Positions 26,576-35,911 of a stretch of 64,000 bases of DNA are shown one piece after another. The position numbers were made by a program, and so were the translations under genes. Within the stretch, counting starts at the first letter, position 1; each line of letters opens with the position of its first letter. The stretch is from Devosia oryzisoli (GTDB lineage: Bacteria > Pseudomonadota > Alphaproteobacteria > Rhizobiales > Devosiaceae): positions 372,001 through 436,000 of the forward strand of contig NZ_JACYFU010000003.1 in NCBI RefSeq assembly GCF_014837245.1, given 5' to 3'. The notes beneath the pieces are model-generated. The model searched no databases. It saw only the letters and a list, made by a program, of their open reading frames with translations, and was not told the DNA's origin.

Positions 26576-27286
26576 CTACTCGGCCGCCTCGCTGATCGCA
26601 TACTGCGTCCAGATGGCACCCTTGCCCATCTTCTCGACAAAGGCATGATGGGCCACTGCCTCGGCATCGGTAACGCGGGAAGGGAGCGGCTGCGGACGCC
26701 GCCGGGCCTCGACGCGTCCGGCTCCGAAGCTGGTCTGGACGATCGCCACCTCTTCCACCAACGCCAGGCTCACCTGCTTGCCGCCGATCAGTTCGAGGTA
26801 GACCTCGGCGAGGATTTCACTGTCGAGCAAGGCGCCATGCAGGGTGCGGCGGGAATTGTCGATGCCGTAGTGCTTGCACAGCGAATCGAGGCTGACGCGG
26901 GCGCCGGGGTGCTTCTGGCGCGCCACCATGACCGTATCGATGACCTCGTTGCGGAGCGGCGGAAAACCCGCCCATTCGAGCTCGGCGTTGAGAAACCCCA
27001 TGTCGAAGGCGGCGTTGTGGATGACCAGCGTGCCGTCGCCGATGAAGTCGAGAAACGCCTGCGCCACCGTCTTGAACAGCGGCTTGTCGGCCAGAAACGC
27101 ATCGCTGAGGCCGTGCACGCGAAACGCCTCTTCCGGCATGGTGCGCTCGGGATTGATATAGACGTGGTGCGTCCGTCCGGTCGGAATGTGGTTGATCAAC
27201 TCGACGCAGCCGATCTCCACCAGGCGGTCCCCGCCGGCGGGCGAAAGGCCCGTGGTTTCGGTGTCGAGGACGATTTCCCGGATCAT
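26576..27286 (-). CDS. dnaQ: DNA polymerase III epsilon subunit (proofreading exonuclease)
   Basis: This 236-residue DEDDh exonuclease proofreads for the replicative polymerase. ExoI is REIVLDTETTGLSP, ExoII is VIHNAAFDMGFLNAEL, and ExoIII is RTLHGALLDSEILAEVY with the catalytic histidine. A C-terminal tail that would contact the alpha subunit follows. It overlaps the coaE stop by 4 bp and is the last gene of the leftward maf-aroE-coaE-dnaQ run from the putative origin. Confidence 0.96.
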   Translation of the reverse strand: MIREIVLDTETTGLSPAGGDRLVEIGCVELINHIPTGRTHHVYINPERTMPEEAFRVHGLSDAFLADKPLFKTVAQAFLDFIGDGTLVIHNAAFDMGFLNAELEWAGFPPLRNEVIDTVMVARQKHPGARVSLDSLCKHYGIDNSRRTLHGALLDSEILAEVYLELIGGKQVSLALVEEVAIVQTSFGAGRVEARRRPQPLPSRVTDAEAVAHHAFVEKMGKGAIWTQYAISEAAE

Positions 27287-27879
27287 GTGCGTTCCTGTCT
27301 GGCACGGATGGCCGCCACGAGCGCCGCAACCATCTCGTCGATCTCCTGGCGCGGGCGCCCCGTATCGAAGAGATAGGTTGCCCGTGCTTTCTTTTCGGCC
27401 TGTGGCATCTGCCGGGCAAGCAGCGCATCGCGCTTTTCCACGGTCATGCCCGGCCGTGCCATGATCCGCTCGCGCTGGATCGCCTCGTCGACATGCGTCA
27501 CGGCTATGGCGTCAAAGCCGTAGTCGTAGCCACTTTCGAACAGCAGCGGCACCTCAACGGCTGCCGCGATAGCGCCCGCCGATTCGCTTTCAGAAAGGAA
27601 CCGCGCAATCCGCTTGCGCACCAGAGGATGCACCACCGCTTCCAGACTTGCAAAATCCTGCGGCGCCGCGGCGAGGCGACGGGCCAGTTCCCCGCGATCG
27701 ATGGCGCCCGCCTTGGCCACCCCGGGGAACAGGGCCTCGACCGGTGCCACGGCCTCCCTGGCATAGAGTTCGGCCACCGCGGCATCTGCCGAAAAGGTCG
27801 GAATGCCGTGCTTCTTGAACGCCTCGAGGAGAGTGGATTTGCCGGTGGCGATCGAGCCGGTGACGCCGATCTTCCACAT
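27283..27879 (-). CDS. coaE: Dephospho-CoA kinase
   Basis: This 198-residue enzyme phosphorylates the 3'-hydroxyl of dephospho-CoA, the last step of coenzyme A synthesis. The P-loop is WKIGVTGSIATGKST at the N-terminus. FSADAAVAELY, HPLVRKRI and VEVPLLFESGYDYGFDAIAV are the other CoaE blocks. aroE lies 3 bp upstream and dnaQ overlaps its end by 4 bp. Confidence 0.97.
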   Translation of the reverse strand: MWKIGVTGSIATGKSTLLEAFKKHGIPTFSADAAVAELYAREAVAPVEALFPGVAKAGAIDRGELARRLAAAPQDFASLEAVVHPLVRKRIARFLSESESAGAIAAAVEVPLLFESGYDYGFDAIAVTHVDEAIQRERIMARPGMTVEKRDALLARQMPQAEKKARATYLFDTGRPRQEIDEMVAALVAAIRARQERT

Positions 27880-27882
27880 CGG

Positions 27883-28710
27883 CTACCGGTCCAGCGTCGC
27901 TTCGATGCGCCGCCGCAGGTCCGGCGTCACGCTCGGCGTCACCCCGAACCAGGCGGCAAAGCCGGGCACGGCCTGATGCAGCAGCATGCCGAGGCCATCC
28001 ACCGTCCGCAGACCACGCGCAGCCGCGTCGGCGAGGAGCGGCGTCACCAGCGGCGCGTAGACGATGTCGGTGACCAGGGCATCGGGCCGCAGTCGCGCGA
28101 GATCGAAGGTTTCAAAGCGCGTGCCATGCATGCCGATCGACGTGGTGTTGACGCAAAGGCCGACATGGGGCGCCACCTCGTTGATGGAGTCCATCGGCGC
28201 GACGGTGATCTGTCCCTCGATTTCGGCCGCGAGGCGATCGGCCGTTTCCCGGGTGCGGTTGACGAGCACCACAGGGATATTGCGGCTCGCGAGAGCCACG
28301 AGGATGGCCCGGGAGGCGCCGCCCGCTCCGATCACCAGGGCCGCATCGAGTCCCTCCGACCAGCCGGGGGCGCCGGCGTCGAGATTGCCGAGAAACCCGA
28401 GGTAGTCCGTGTTTCTGCCCGAGACGCGCCCCTGATCGACCACCAGCGTGTTCACCGCCCCGATGGTGCGGGCCAGCGGGTCGACGTCGTCGCACAGGTC
28501 GAACACCGCCTCCTTGTGGGGAATGGTCACGTTGCCGCCGGCAAATTCGCCGGTGCGCAGGCGATCGAAGAACCGGCCCAGATCCTCCGGCGCCACATCG
28601 ATCGGCTCGTAGCTGCCATCGATGCCGTGCTCGCGCAGCCACAGCCCGTGGATCAAGGGCGAGCGCGAATGGGCGATCGGGTGCCCGATGACAAAGGCTT
28701 TTGTGCTCAC
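27883..28710 (-). CDS. aroE: Shikimate dehydrogenase
   Basis: This 275-residue enzyme reduces 3-dehydroshikimate with NADPH in aromatic amino-acid synthesis. Recognisable parts are VIGHPIAHSRSPLIHG at the shikimate site, GGNVTIPHKEAVF with the catalytic lysine, SGRNTDYLGFLGNL with the aspartate, the Rossmann motif VIGAGGASRAI and LVNRTRETADRLA, the NADP phosphate loop. The start is GTG 28710, overlapping the maf stop by 4 bp (GTGA). Confidence 0.97.
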   Translation of the reverse strand: MSTKAFVIGHPIAHSRSPLIHGLWLREHGIDGSYEPIDVAPEDLGRFFDRLRTGEFAGGNVTIPHKEAVFDLCDDVDPLARTIGAVNTLVVDQGRVSGRNTDYLGFLGNLDAGAPGWSEGLDAALVIGAGGASRAILVALASRNIPVVLVNRTRETADRLAAEIEGQITVAPMDSINEVAPHVGLCVNTTSIGMHGTRFETFDLARLRPDALVTDIVYAPLVTPLLADAAARGLRTVDGLGMLLHQAVPGFAAWFGVTPSVTPDLRRRIEATLDR

Positions 28711-29315
28711 GGCCGTGCCTGCTGTTCGAGAAGGTCAGGCGCCAGTTCGCGCAGCGCCCCCAGCAATGGCAAGAGGGGAAGCCCGAGAATGGTGAAATAG
28801 TCCCCGTGCACCGTCTCGAACAGCCGGATCGACGGTCCCTCGAACCGATACGCACCCGCCGAAGCCAGCACCGCGTCCCCCTCCATGTCGAGGACGGCGT
28901 CGCGTTCGGCATCCGAGAAGCTGCGCATGGTGAGCTCGGCCGTCTGCACATCCGACCACATCAGCCGGCCGTCCCGTACCAGCGTTACGGCGGCGTGCAG
29001 GCGATGCGTCTTGCCGCGGAGCAATGTCAGCTGGGCCGCGGCAGCTGCACGATCGGACGGCTTGTGCAAAAGCGCGGTGCCAAGGCTCAGCGTCTGGTCG
29101 CACCCGATCACCAATGCACCAGCATGCGCCGCCGAAACGGCTTCGGCCTTGGCCCGCGCCAACACGAGAGCAACGTCGCGGGCGTCGGCTCCGGTCGCAA
29201 GAGCGTCAGCTTCGAGGCTCCGCTCGTCCACGTGAGCAGGAACGCTTTTGAAAGGGACAAACGCTTGAGAGAGCGAGTCTTTTCGCGTCTGGCTGGCGGA
29301 GGCGAGGATCAGCAT
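28707..29315 (-). CDS. maf: Maf-family nucleotide pyrophosphatase
   Basis: This 202-residue house-cleaning enzyme hydrolyses non-canonical or modified nucleoside triphosphates. It starts LILASASQTRKDSLSQAF and has the Maf motifs VDERSLE, ALVIGCDQTLSLG with the catalytic aspartate, and a GAYRFEGPSIRLFETVHGDYFTILGLPL C-terminal block. The ATG at 29315 is at the left edge of the putative origin. It is transcribed leftward, away from it. Confidence 0.94.
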   Translation of the reverse strand: MLILASASQTRKDSLSQAFVPFKSVPAHVDERSLEADALATGADARDVALVLARAKAEAVSAAHAGALVIGCDQTLSLGTALLHKPSDRAAAAAQLTLLRGKTHRLHAAVTLVRDGRLMWSDVQTAELTMRSFSDAERDAVLDMEGDAVLASAGAYRFEGPSIRLFETVHGDYFTILGLPLLPLLGALRELAPDLLEQQARP

Positions 29316-29324
29316 AGGGCTCTT

Positions 29325-29333
29325 TTATCCACA
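29325..29333 (+). other. DnaA box, perfect match
   Basis: TTATCCACA is the strong consensus DnaA-binding 9-mer, 10 bp upstream of the maf start. TCCACA also follows at 29340-29345. Confidence 0.8.
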
Positions 29334-29409
29334 CTGTCCTCCACAGCTCAAGAGAGCGCTGGGGGAAAGACTCGTAAGTTTGACCGGAGGCAGAACTTGT
29401 TCGACTTGG

Positions 29410-29424
29410 CTAAGAAAACATTAA
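29410..29424 (+). promoter_or_regulatory. CtrA-type site, one mismatch
   Basis: CTAA-GAAAACA-TTAA fits the TTAA-N7-TTAA pattern except for the first base. It lies in the left half of the putative origin. Confidence 0.5.
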
Positions 29425-29555
29425 CAGCTCGTTTCGGCGACCGTCGTTTGCCACCCTTGGAAAGGCCTGTGGAAAGATGCTGCCGGCCGGCCACCGGATA
29501 TTCCATGGCTCGTGCACAGCCAAAAATCGAATCGTTGACTCGGGAGTCGGCCACC

Positions 29556-29570
29556 TTAACGACCCGTTAA
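29556..29570 (+). promoter_or_regulatory. CtrA-type site, perfect
   Basis: TTAA-CGACCCG-TTAA is an exact TTAA-N7-TTAA. CtrA, the cell-cycle regulator of Alphaproteobacteria, binds such paired half-sites; in Caulobacter it silences the origin. ctrA itself is not in the window. Confidence 0.7.
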
Positions 29571-29612
29571 CCCTTTCGGGGAGGCGACGACCAGGCATCC
29601 GCGCCACAGGAG

Positions 29613-29627
29613 TTAACAGGGCGTTAA
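29613..29627 (+). promoter_or_regulatory. CtrA-type site, perfect
   Basis: TTAA-CAGGGCG-TTAA is the second exact TTAA-N7-TTAA, 57 bp from the first (start to start). It lies nearer the A-rich segment and hemE. Confidence 0.7.
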
Positions 29628-29757
29628 TGCCCATGCTGCGCGCAACTGTCGCCAGAGGGACGATTGTGGACGGCGCCGAATTACAGCAAAACACCGTTAT
29701 GAAAATAAAGAAGCTAAAGAAAAGAATCTCTTTTGGGGTTTTGAAGGGGGCGATCCA

Positions 29758-30792
29758 ATGAGCCTTGTGGCCCACAAGCCCCTATTGGCGACCGTTAAAG
29801 GCGAGCGCCAGGGCCGACCCCCGATCTGGGTGATGCGACAGGCTGGGCGATACCTGCCTGAATATCGCGAAACCCGGAAGCAGGCGGGAGGTTTCCTTGA
29901 CCTCTGCTACACCCCGGAACTGGCTGCCGAGGTGACCCTCCAGCCACTGCGGCGGTTCGACCTCGATGCGGCTATTCTCTTCTCCGACATCCTAGTCATC
30001 CCCGACGCTCTGGGCCAGCCGGTACGCTTCGAAGTCGGAGAGGGCCCGATCCTCGATCCGCTTGGAGCAAAGGACATCGCCCGTCTCGATCTCGCTCGGG
30101 CGCAAGAGCACCTCCAGCCCGTGCTGGAGACGCTGAAGCGCGTTCGGGCGGCCCTTCCTCAGGAAAAGACGCTGATTGGCTTCTGTGGCTCTCCCTGGAC
30201 CGTGGCGACGTACATGCTCGCAGGTCGAGGTTCTCCGGACCAATGGGTGGCTCGGCGCTTTGCGCTTGAGCATCCCGAAGCCTTCGATCGACTGCTGGAC
30301 GTTCTGGTGGAGGCCAGCATCGATTACCTTGCCGCCCAATTCGCTGCAGGGGCCGATGTTGTGCAGCTGTTCGAAAGCTGGGCCCTCAACCTCGACGATG
30401 CAGCCTTTGCCCGCCAGGTCATCGAGCCTAACCGGCGCATCGTCGAAGGGCTGCGCAGGCGCGTTCCCGATGCGCCCGTGATCGGATTTCCTCGGGGAGC
30501 GGCCGGTAACCTGCGCCGGTACGCGCACGAAACCGGCGTCAATGCGCTGGGGCTCGACTACTCCACTCCCCTTGATTATCCGGCATCGGTGTTAGACGCA
30601 GGCCTCCCCGTCCAAGGCAATCTTGATCCGTTACGCCTGCTCGTGGGCGGCGCAGCGATGGAGGGCCGGGTTGCCGAAATCATCGCTGCCTTTGCGGATC
30701 GCCCGCATATTTTCAACCTGGGGCACGGCATAGTGCCCGATACGCCGATCAGCCACATGGAGCGGCTGGTCGAGTTGGTAAAGAAGACTTAG
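29758..30792 (+). CDS. hemE: Uroporphyrinogen decarboxylase
   Basis: This 344-residue enzyme decarboxylates uroporphyrinogen III to coproporphyrinogen III in haem synthesis. The N-terminal signature PIWVMRQAGRYLPEYR, the conserved aspartate in AAILFSDILVIPDALG and GFCGSPWTVATYML identify it. The length is normal. It is the first gene to the right of the putative origin and marks the origin in several relatives. hemJ follows after 9 bp. Confidence 0.98.
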   Translation: MSLVAHKPLLATVKGERQGRPPIWVMRQAGRYLPEYRETRKQAGGFLDLCYTPELAAEVTLQPLRRFDLDAAILFSDILVIPDALGQPVRFEVGEGPILDPLGAKDIARLDLARAQEHLQPVLETLKRVRAALPQEKTLIGFCGSPWTVATYMLAGRGSPDQWVARRFALEHPEAFDRLLDVLVEASIDYLAAQFAAGADVVQLFESWALNLDDAAFARQVIEPNRRIVEGLRRRVPDAPVIGFPRGAAGNLRRYAHETGVNALGLDYSTPLDYPASVLDAGLPVQGNLDPLRLLVGGAAMEGRVAEIIAAFADRPHIFNLGHGIVPDTPISHMERLVELVKKT

Positions 30793-30801
30793 GGGCATTT
30801 G

Positions 30802-31227
30802 ATGATCGAGTGGATCAAGGCACTGCACGTGATCTCGGTGATCGCGTGGATGGCGGGGATGCTCTACCTGCCGCGGCTATTCGTCTATCACACCACGGCC
30901 GAAAGACTGTCGGTGCAGTCGGAGACCTTCAAGATCATGGAGCGGCGGCTGTTCCGCGGCATCATCACCCCGGCCATGATCGCGACCTGGATCTTCGGGC
31001 TTTGGATGGTAGCGCTCGGCATCGTCGATTGGGGTTCAGTCTGGCCCTGGGTGAAGGCGGTCATGGTCATCGCGATGTCCGGAATACACGGCCTCTACGG
31101 ACACCATCTCAAGGCGTTCGCTGCCGACGCCAATGACAAGCCACAAAAGTACTACCGTGTGCTGAACGAAGTCCCGACGCTGCTGATGATCGTGATTGTC
31201 ATCATGGTCATCGTGAAGCCCTTCTAG
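30802..31227 (+). CDS. hemJ: Protoporphyrinogen oxidase HemJ
   Basis: This 141-residue membrane protein has four hydrophobic segments and the HemJ pattern WIKALHVISVIAWMAGMLYLPRLFVYH with conserved histidines, and RLFRGIITPAMIATWIFG. HemJ oxidises protoporphyrinogen IX in bacteria that lack HemG and HemY. Being next to hemE supports this role. ATG 30802 is chosen because AGGGG lies six bases upstream; a TTG directly before it is also in frame. Confidence 0.93.
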   Translation: MIEWIKALHVISVIAWMAGMLYLPRLFVYHTTAERLSVQSETFKIMERRLFRGIITPAMIATWIFGLWMVALGIVDWGSVWPWVKAVMVIAMSGIHGLYGHHLKAFAADANDKPQKYYRVLNEVPTLLMIVIVIMVIVKPF

Positions 31228-31413
31228 CGCCCAAACACCACGGTTTCACGTAAATCGCCGCCCCCAGCAGGTTTTGAGCCTTGAAAGGCGATGCCGAACA
31301 GGTTAAATGACCGAGTAGGCGACCCCAGAATAGCGCGACCTCCCCGGTTGCAGCGCGGTGCCTGTTTCCCCAGCTTTTCCATTTCGCCTTCCCTAAACGG
31401 GTCAAACGCATCC

Positions 31414-32679
31414 ATGCAGAATATCAAGCTCAGCGAGCTTAAGGCTAAGTCGCCCGCCGAATTGCTGGCCTTCGCCGAAGAATCCGGTGTCGAGAACGCC
31501 TCCACTATGCGCAAGCAGGAGTTGATGTTCGCGATCCTCAAGGAATTGGCGGCGCAGGATATCGACATCGTCGGCGAAGGCGTTGTTGAAGTCTTGCCAG
31601 ACGGTTTCGGCTTTCTTCGCTCTCCGGATGCCAACTATCTTCCCGGTCCCGACGACATCTACGTCAGTCCTTCCCAGATTCGACGCTTCGGGCTTCGTAC
31701 GGGTGACACTGTCGAGGGAGAGATCCGTTCTCCCAAGGAAGGCGAACGCTACTTCGCGCTGCTGAAGGTCTCCACGATCAATTTCGAGGATCCTGAGGCG
31801 GTCCGCCATAAGGTCAACTTCGACAACCTCACGCCCCTCTACCCGGAGGAGCGGCTGCGCATGGAGCTAGCCGATCCCACCAGCAAGGACCGCTCGGCGC
31901 GTATTCTTGACTTGGTAGCGCCGCTGGGCAAGGGTCAGCGCGCGCTGATTGTTGCGCCCCCGCGGACCGGTAAGACGGTTCTGTTGCAGAATATTGCACA
32001 GTCTATCGCAACCAATCATCCCGAATGCTATTTGATTGTTCTCCTTATCGATGAACGGCCGGAAGAGGTGACCGATATGCAGCGCTCTGTGCGCGGTGAG
32101 GTCATTTCCTCGACCTTTGATGAGCCGGCAAGCCGCCACGTCCAGGTGGCCGAGATGGTGATCGAAAAGGCCAAGCGCCTGGTCGAGCACAAGCGCGATG
32201 TGGTGATCCTGCTCGATTCCATTACGCGTCTCGGGCGCGCCTACAATACCGTCGTGCCAAGCTCCGGCAAGGTGCTGACGGGTGGTGTCGATGCCAATGC
32301 CTTGCAGCGCCCCAAGCGTTTCTTCGGTGCGGCACGTAACATCGAAGGCGGCGGATCGCTCACCATCATCTCGACGGCCCTCATCGATACCGGCAGCCGC
32401 ATGGACGAGGTGATCTTCGAAGAGTTCAAGGGCACCGGCAATTCGGAAATCGTGCTGGACCGTAAGGTGGCCGACAAGCGCGTGTTCCCGGCCATCGACA
32501 TCACCAAGTCGGGCACCCGAAAGGAAGAGCTGCTGGTGGAGAGCGACATCCTCAAGAAGATGTACGTGCTCCGCCGCATCCTCAATCCGATGGGGACGAT
32601 CGACGCGATGGAGTTCCTCATGGACAAGATCCGTCAGACCAAGACCAACTCGGATTTCTTCGATTCAATGAACACATAG
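31414..32679 (+). CDS. rho: Transcription termination factor Rho
   Basis: This 421-residue RNA-dependent ATPase ends transcription at unstructured C-rich RNA. The N-terminal helical part is [25 protein letters not shown], the OSB cold-shock-like RNA-binding fold contains [33 protein letters not shown], Walker A is [16 protein letters not shown] near residue 182, and Walker B is [19 protein letters not shown]- and R-loop segments follow ([13 protein letters not shown]). The 186-bp leader upstream holds no gene; it includes a weak TTTCACGT sequence. Confidence 0.98.
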   Translation: MQNIKLSELKAKSPAELLAFAEESGVENASTMRKQELMFAILKELAAQDIDIVGEGVVEVLPDGFGFLRSPDANYLPGPDDIYVSPSQIRRFGLRTGDTVEGEIRSPKEGERYFALLKVSTINFEDPEAVRHKVNFDNLTPLYPEERLRMELADPTSKDRSARILDLVAPLGKGQRALIVAPPRTGKTVLLQNIAQSIATNHPECYLIVLLIDERPEEVTDMQRSVRGEVISSTFDEPASRHVQVAEMVIEKAKRLVEHKRDVVILLDSITRLGRAYNTVVPSSGKVLTGGVDANALQRPKRFFGAARNIEGGGSLTIISTALIDTGSRMDEVIFEEFKGTGNSEIVLDRKVADKRVFPAIDITKSGTRKEELLVESDILKKMYVLRRILNPMGTIDAMEFLMDKIRQTKTNSDFFDSMNT

Positions 32680-32695
32680 GGGCCTGGCAGCTGCC

Positions 32696-33985
32696 ATGAC
32701 CTCGCGCGACACCATCATGGCTCTGTCGAGCGGAGCACCTCCTTCCGGCGTCGCCGTTATCCGCCTCTCGGGCCCGCAGGCTCGGGAGGCGCTGTCGTTC
32801 ATGGCCGGCGAGGTCCCGCCGCCTCGAACACTGGCCCTACGCTCTATCGGCGCTGGCACAAGGCTGGACCAAGGACTGGTGGCGTTCTTTCCGCGCCCAG
32901 CCAGTTTCACGGGCGAGGATTGCGTTGAGCTCCACGTCCACGGGTCTCCTGCAGGCGTAAAAGCCATTCTTCGGCAATTATCAGAGTTTGGTTTGCGGCT
33001 GGCTCAACCCGGGGAGTTCACGAGGCGCGCGTTCGAAAACGGCAAGCTTGATCTGGTTTCGGTGGAAGGCCTCGGCGATCTCTTGTCGGCTGAGACAGAG
33101 AGCCAGCGCCAGCAGGCGCTGGCCCGCTACGACGGCCGATTTACGGCGATGATCGACAACTGGCGCGACGAACTTCTGGATTTGCGGGCGGAGCTGGAGG
33201 CCCGTCTGGATTTTTCTGACGAAGGCGACGTGGAAGAGTCACTTCCTGGTGCGTTTCAGGATCAGTTGGCGGGCTTAGTCAACTCTCTCACCACCGCGCT
33301 GCTGTCGTTGTCCAGCGGCCGCATCGTGCGTGAAGGGATCCGTGTGGCTATTGCTGGTGCGCCGAACGCGGGCAAATCCAGTCTTATCAATGCGCTCTCT
33401 CAATCGGACGTGGCTATTGTCTCGCCTGAAGCGGGCACCACACGCGACGTCAGAGAAGTTCCTCTGGACATAGCGGGCCAGCTTTACCTGCTACTTGATC
33501 TTGCCGGGCTGAGGGACGCGGACAGTCTCGCCGAGGCCGAGGGGGTACGGCGAGCACGGAGAGCCATTGCTGATGCAGATATTGTTCTCTGGCTGGTCGC
33601 CCCGGATGTCGAAAGCACCGAGCCAGAGCCTTTTGCCTCGAATGTAATCGTTGTTCACACAAAGTCTGATCTTGCTCATCCGGTCGGCGCCACAAGCGTT
33701 TCTTCCGTTACTGGAGAGGGCATCGGCGAGCTCATTGCCCTGCTGCAACAACGCGGGAGCACGTTGACAGGTGCCGAACCGTCCGTCATCTCTCACGAGA
33801 GGGATCGTCAGGCCCTGACAGAAGCTCTGGATGCCGTTGTATCGGCAGGTAAGCGGATTGAGCAGTGGGAGCTCGCGGCGGAAGATTTACGGCTGGCTTC
33901 CGCAAGCCTCGAGCGACTGATCGGGCGTCTTGATCCTGAACGCGTGCTCGACCGGTTGTTCTCGAGCTTCTGCATTGGAAAATGA
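32696..33985 (+). CDS. mnmE: tRNA uridine-5-carboxymethylaminomethyl synthesis GTPase MnmE
   Basis: This 429-residue GTPase works with MnmG to modify U34 of certain tRNAs. It has the tetrahydrofolate-binding N-terminal domain (RDTIMALSSGAPPSGVAVIRLSG), the G domain with GAPNAGKSSLINAL (P-loop), GTTRDV (switch) and DLAGLRD, and the invariant C-terminal CIGK. The stop TGA is the first three bases of a parS-like site. mnmG follows after 63 bp. Confidence 0.97.
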   Translation: MTSRDTIMALSSGAPPSGVAVIRLSGPQAREALSFMAGEVPPPRTLALRSIGAGTRLDQGLVAFFPRPASFTGEDCVELHVHGSPAGVKAILRQLSEFGLRLAQPGEFTRRAFENGKLDLVSVEGLGDLLSAETESQRQQALARYDGRFTAMIDNWRDELLDLRAELEARLDFSDEGDVEESLPGAFQDQLAGLVNSLTTALLSLSSGRIVREGIRVAIAGAPNAGKSSLINALSQSDVAIVSPEAGTTRDVREVPLDIAGQLYLLLDLAGLRDADSLAEAEGVRRARRAIADADIVLWLVAPDVESTEPEPFASNVIVVHTKSDLAHPVGATSVSSVTGEGIGELIALLQQRGSTLTGAEPSVISHERDRQALTEALDAVVSAGKRIEQWELAAEDLRLASASLERLIGRLDPERVLDRLFSSFCIGK

Positions 33986-33998
33986 TTCACGTGAAACA
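33983..33998 (+). other. parS site, one mismatch
   Basis: TGATTCACGTGAAACA differs from the consensus TGTTTCACGTGAAACA at one of 16 positions. It begins in the stop codon of mnmE and lies in the mnmE-mnmG gap, about 4.3 kb right of the putative origin. Confidence 0.8.
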
Positions 33999-34018
33999 TC
34001 CTGTCCTTTGTGAGGCAC

Positions 34019-34034
34019 GGATTCACGTGAAACC
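34019..34034 (+). other. parS-like site, three mismatches
   Basis: GGATTCACGTGAAACC keeps the TTCACGTGAA core, 36 bp from the better site at 33983 in the same mnmE-mnmG gap. The close pair may act together. Confidence 0.6.
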
Positions 34035-34048
34035 TTGAAGAGCATCTT

Positions 34049-35911
34049 ATGAGTGATTTTGCTGTCATCGTCGTTGGCGGAGGCCATGCAGGCACAGAGG
34101 CCGCCGCAGCCTCAGCGCGCCTCGGCGTGGCTACGGCCTTAGTGACGCATAGCTTTGGTACGATCGGCGAAATGAGCTGTAACCCGGCCATCGGTGGCTT
34201 GGGGAAAGGTCATCTGGTGCGCGAAATAGACGCCATGGACGGACTGATGGGCCGGGTGGCGGATGAGGCAGGTATCCAGTTCCGCGTTCTAAACAGGAGG
34301 AAGGGGCCTGCCGTGCGCGGTCCTCGCGCCCAGGCCGACCGAAAACTGTATCGAGCAGCCATGCAGGCGGCGATAAAGCTAACCCCAAGCCTGACCGTGA
34401 TTGAGGGCGAGGTCGAAGACATAACGACCTCAGGGGGTGTCGTTAGCGGCGTCAGCCTGCTTGATGGGCGACACATCACATGCAGAGCGGTTGTCCTGAC
34501 CACTGGTACATTTCTCCGCGGCCTCATTCACCGGGGGGAGGAGACGGTTCCTGCAGGGCGTCTGGGAGAAAAACCCGTCCTTGGCCTGTCTCAACGTCTT
34601 GAAAACCTTGGCCTCGCCCTTGGGCGCCTGAAGACAGGAACGCCGGCGCGACTTGATGGCACAACGATCAATTTTCGGGTTCTTGAGGAGCAACCCGGAG
34701 ATGACCCGGCCGAACCGTTTTCTGCGCTTACCGCGAGAATCACGACCCCACAAATTTCCTGCCACATCACGCACACTACGGCGGAAACGCACCGTATCAT
34801 TTCGGACAACCTGCATCGGTCCGCGATGTATTCGGGTCGCATAAAGTCCCGAGGCCCCCGATACTGCCCGTCCATAGAGGATAAGATCGTCCGCTTCGCC
34901 GATCGCGACAGCCACCAAATTTTCCTCGAGCCCGAAGGTTTGGACGATCCCACCATATACCCGAATGGACTGTCGACGTCGCTACCAGCAGAGGTTCAGG
35001 AGCAGTTTCTGCGCTCTATGCCCGGTTTGGAGAACGTCCGGATCGTCAGACCGGGATATGCTATTGAGTATGACTACGTCGATCCTCGGGAGCTACGCCC
35101 AACGCTGGAGGTGAAGAGGCAGCCGGGACTTTACCTCGCTGGACAGATCAACGGGACAACTGGTTACGAAGAAGCTGCTGCGCAAGGTCTGCTGGCGGGT
35201 GCCAACGCGGCTCTTTCAGCGGAACGACGGCAGGCGATGGTGTTGTCCAGAACCGAAAGCTACCTTGGGGTCATGGTGGATGATCTTGTCACCCGAGGCG
35301 TCTCTGAGCCCTATAGAATGTTCACCTCGCGGGCAGAGTTTCGCCTGCATCTACGAGCAGACAACGCCGATCAGCGCCTCACCAGCCTTGCGGCGGAACA
35401 TGGGCTGGTCGGGCAGCCACGGCTTGCAGTTTATCGAGAGAAGCAAGATCGCCTCGATCAAGGCCGCAAGCTACTCCAAACTCTCACCACCACTCCGTCG
35501 AATGCCAAACGCCAGGGCCTCACCGTCAATGAGGATGGAAAGCGCAGGTCAGCTTATGAATTGCTCGCGTATCCCGATATTTCGTTTGCCCAACTCGCGG
35601 CGCTTTGGCCGGAGGTGCTGGACATCGCTCCGGAAACGGCGGAACAATTGACCATTGACGCGCAGTATGCGGTCTACTTGGAGCGGCAGCGCAGAGATGT
35701 GGAGGATGTCAAGCGGGGCGAGCAAAGGGCTCTCCCAGTCGGTCTTGACTATATGGGCATCCCTGGTCTGTCGATGGAACTGCGGCAGAAGCTTCAGGTT
35801 GCGCAGCCGCAGACGCTTGCTCAGGCACAGCGGGTCGATGGCATGACGCCCGCAGCCATCACCCTGCTGCTCTCCGTCATTCGGCAAGAACAGCATAAAC
35901 GTGCAAGTTGA
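34049..35911 (+). CDS. mnmG: tRNA uridine-5-carboxymethylaminomethyl synthesis enzyme MnmG
   Basis: This 620-residue FAD enzyme is the MnmE partner. It has the N-terminal dinucleotide-binding motif [21 protein letters not shown], the signature [29 protein letters not shown] block (here [18 protein letters not shown]), and the C-terminal helical domain that contacts MnmE. The length is normal. Its stop TGA overlaps the rsmG ATG by one base (TGATG). Confidence 0.98.
   Translation: MSDFAVIVVGGGHAGTEAAAASARLGVATALVTHSFGTIGEMSCNPAIGGLGKGHLVREIDAMDGLMGRVADEAGIQFRVLNRRKGPAVRGPRAQADRKLYRAAMQAAIKLTPSLTVIEGEVEDITTSGGVVSGVSLLDGRHITCRAVVLTTGTFLRGLIHRGEETVPAGRLGEKPVLGLSQRLENLGLALGRLKTGTPARLDGTTINFRVLEEQPGDDPAEPFSALTARITTPQISCHITHTTAETHRIISDNLHRSAMYSGRIKSRGPRYCPSIEDKIVRFADRDSHQIFLEPEGLDDPTIYPNGLSTSLPAEVQEQFLRSMPGLENVRIVRPGYAIEYDYVDPRELRPTLEVKRQPGLYLAGQINGTTGYEEAAAQGLLAGANAALSAERRQAMVLSRTESYLGVMVDDLVTRGVSEPYRMFTSRAEFRLHLRADNADQRLTSLAAEHGLVGQPRLAVYREKQDRLDQGRKLLQTLTTTPSNAKRQGLTVNEDGKRRSAYELLAYPDISFAQLAALWPEVLDIAPETAEQLTIDAQYAVYLERQRRDVEDVKRGEQRALPVGLDYMGIPGLSMELRQKLQVAQPQTLAQAQRVDGMTPAAITLLLSVIRQEQHKRAS

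Larger units (their letters stand above)
29316..29757. other. Putative chromosomal replication origin (oriC)
   Basis: This 442-bp gap between maf and hemE has no credible gene. It contains a perfect DnaA box (TTATCCACA, 29325-29333), three further TCCACA or TGTGGA cores (29340-29345, 29468-29473, 29665-29670), two perfect TTAA-N7-TTAA CtrA-type sites plus a near-perfect one, and an A-rich, poorly GC segment at about 29681-29750 next to hemE that could be the unwinding element. The origins of Caulobacter crescentus and Sinorhizobium meliloti also lie beside hemE (established knowledge). Genes diverge from this gap on both sides, and parAB with parS sites lie 4-9 kb away. I cannot compute GC skew here, which would be the simplest test. 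Confidence 0.78.

Noticed and set aside
29348..29775. Short open frames inside the maf-hemE gap
   Set aside because: They overlap on both strands, lack ribosome-binding sites and family similarity, and would cover DnaA and CtrA-type sites. The gap is better read as the origin.
31242..31257. GGTTTCACGTAAATCG in the rho leader as a parS site
   Set aside because: Four mismatches, including one that breaks the TTCACGTGAA core.
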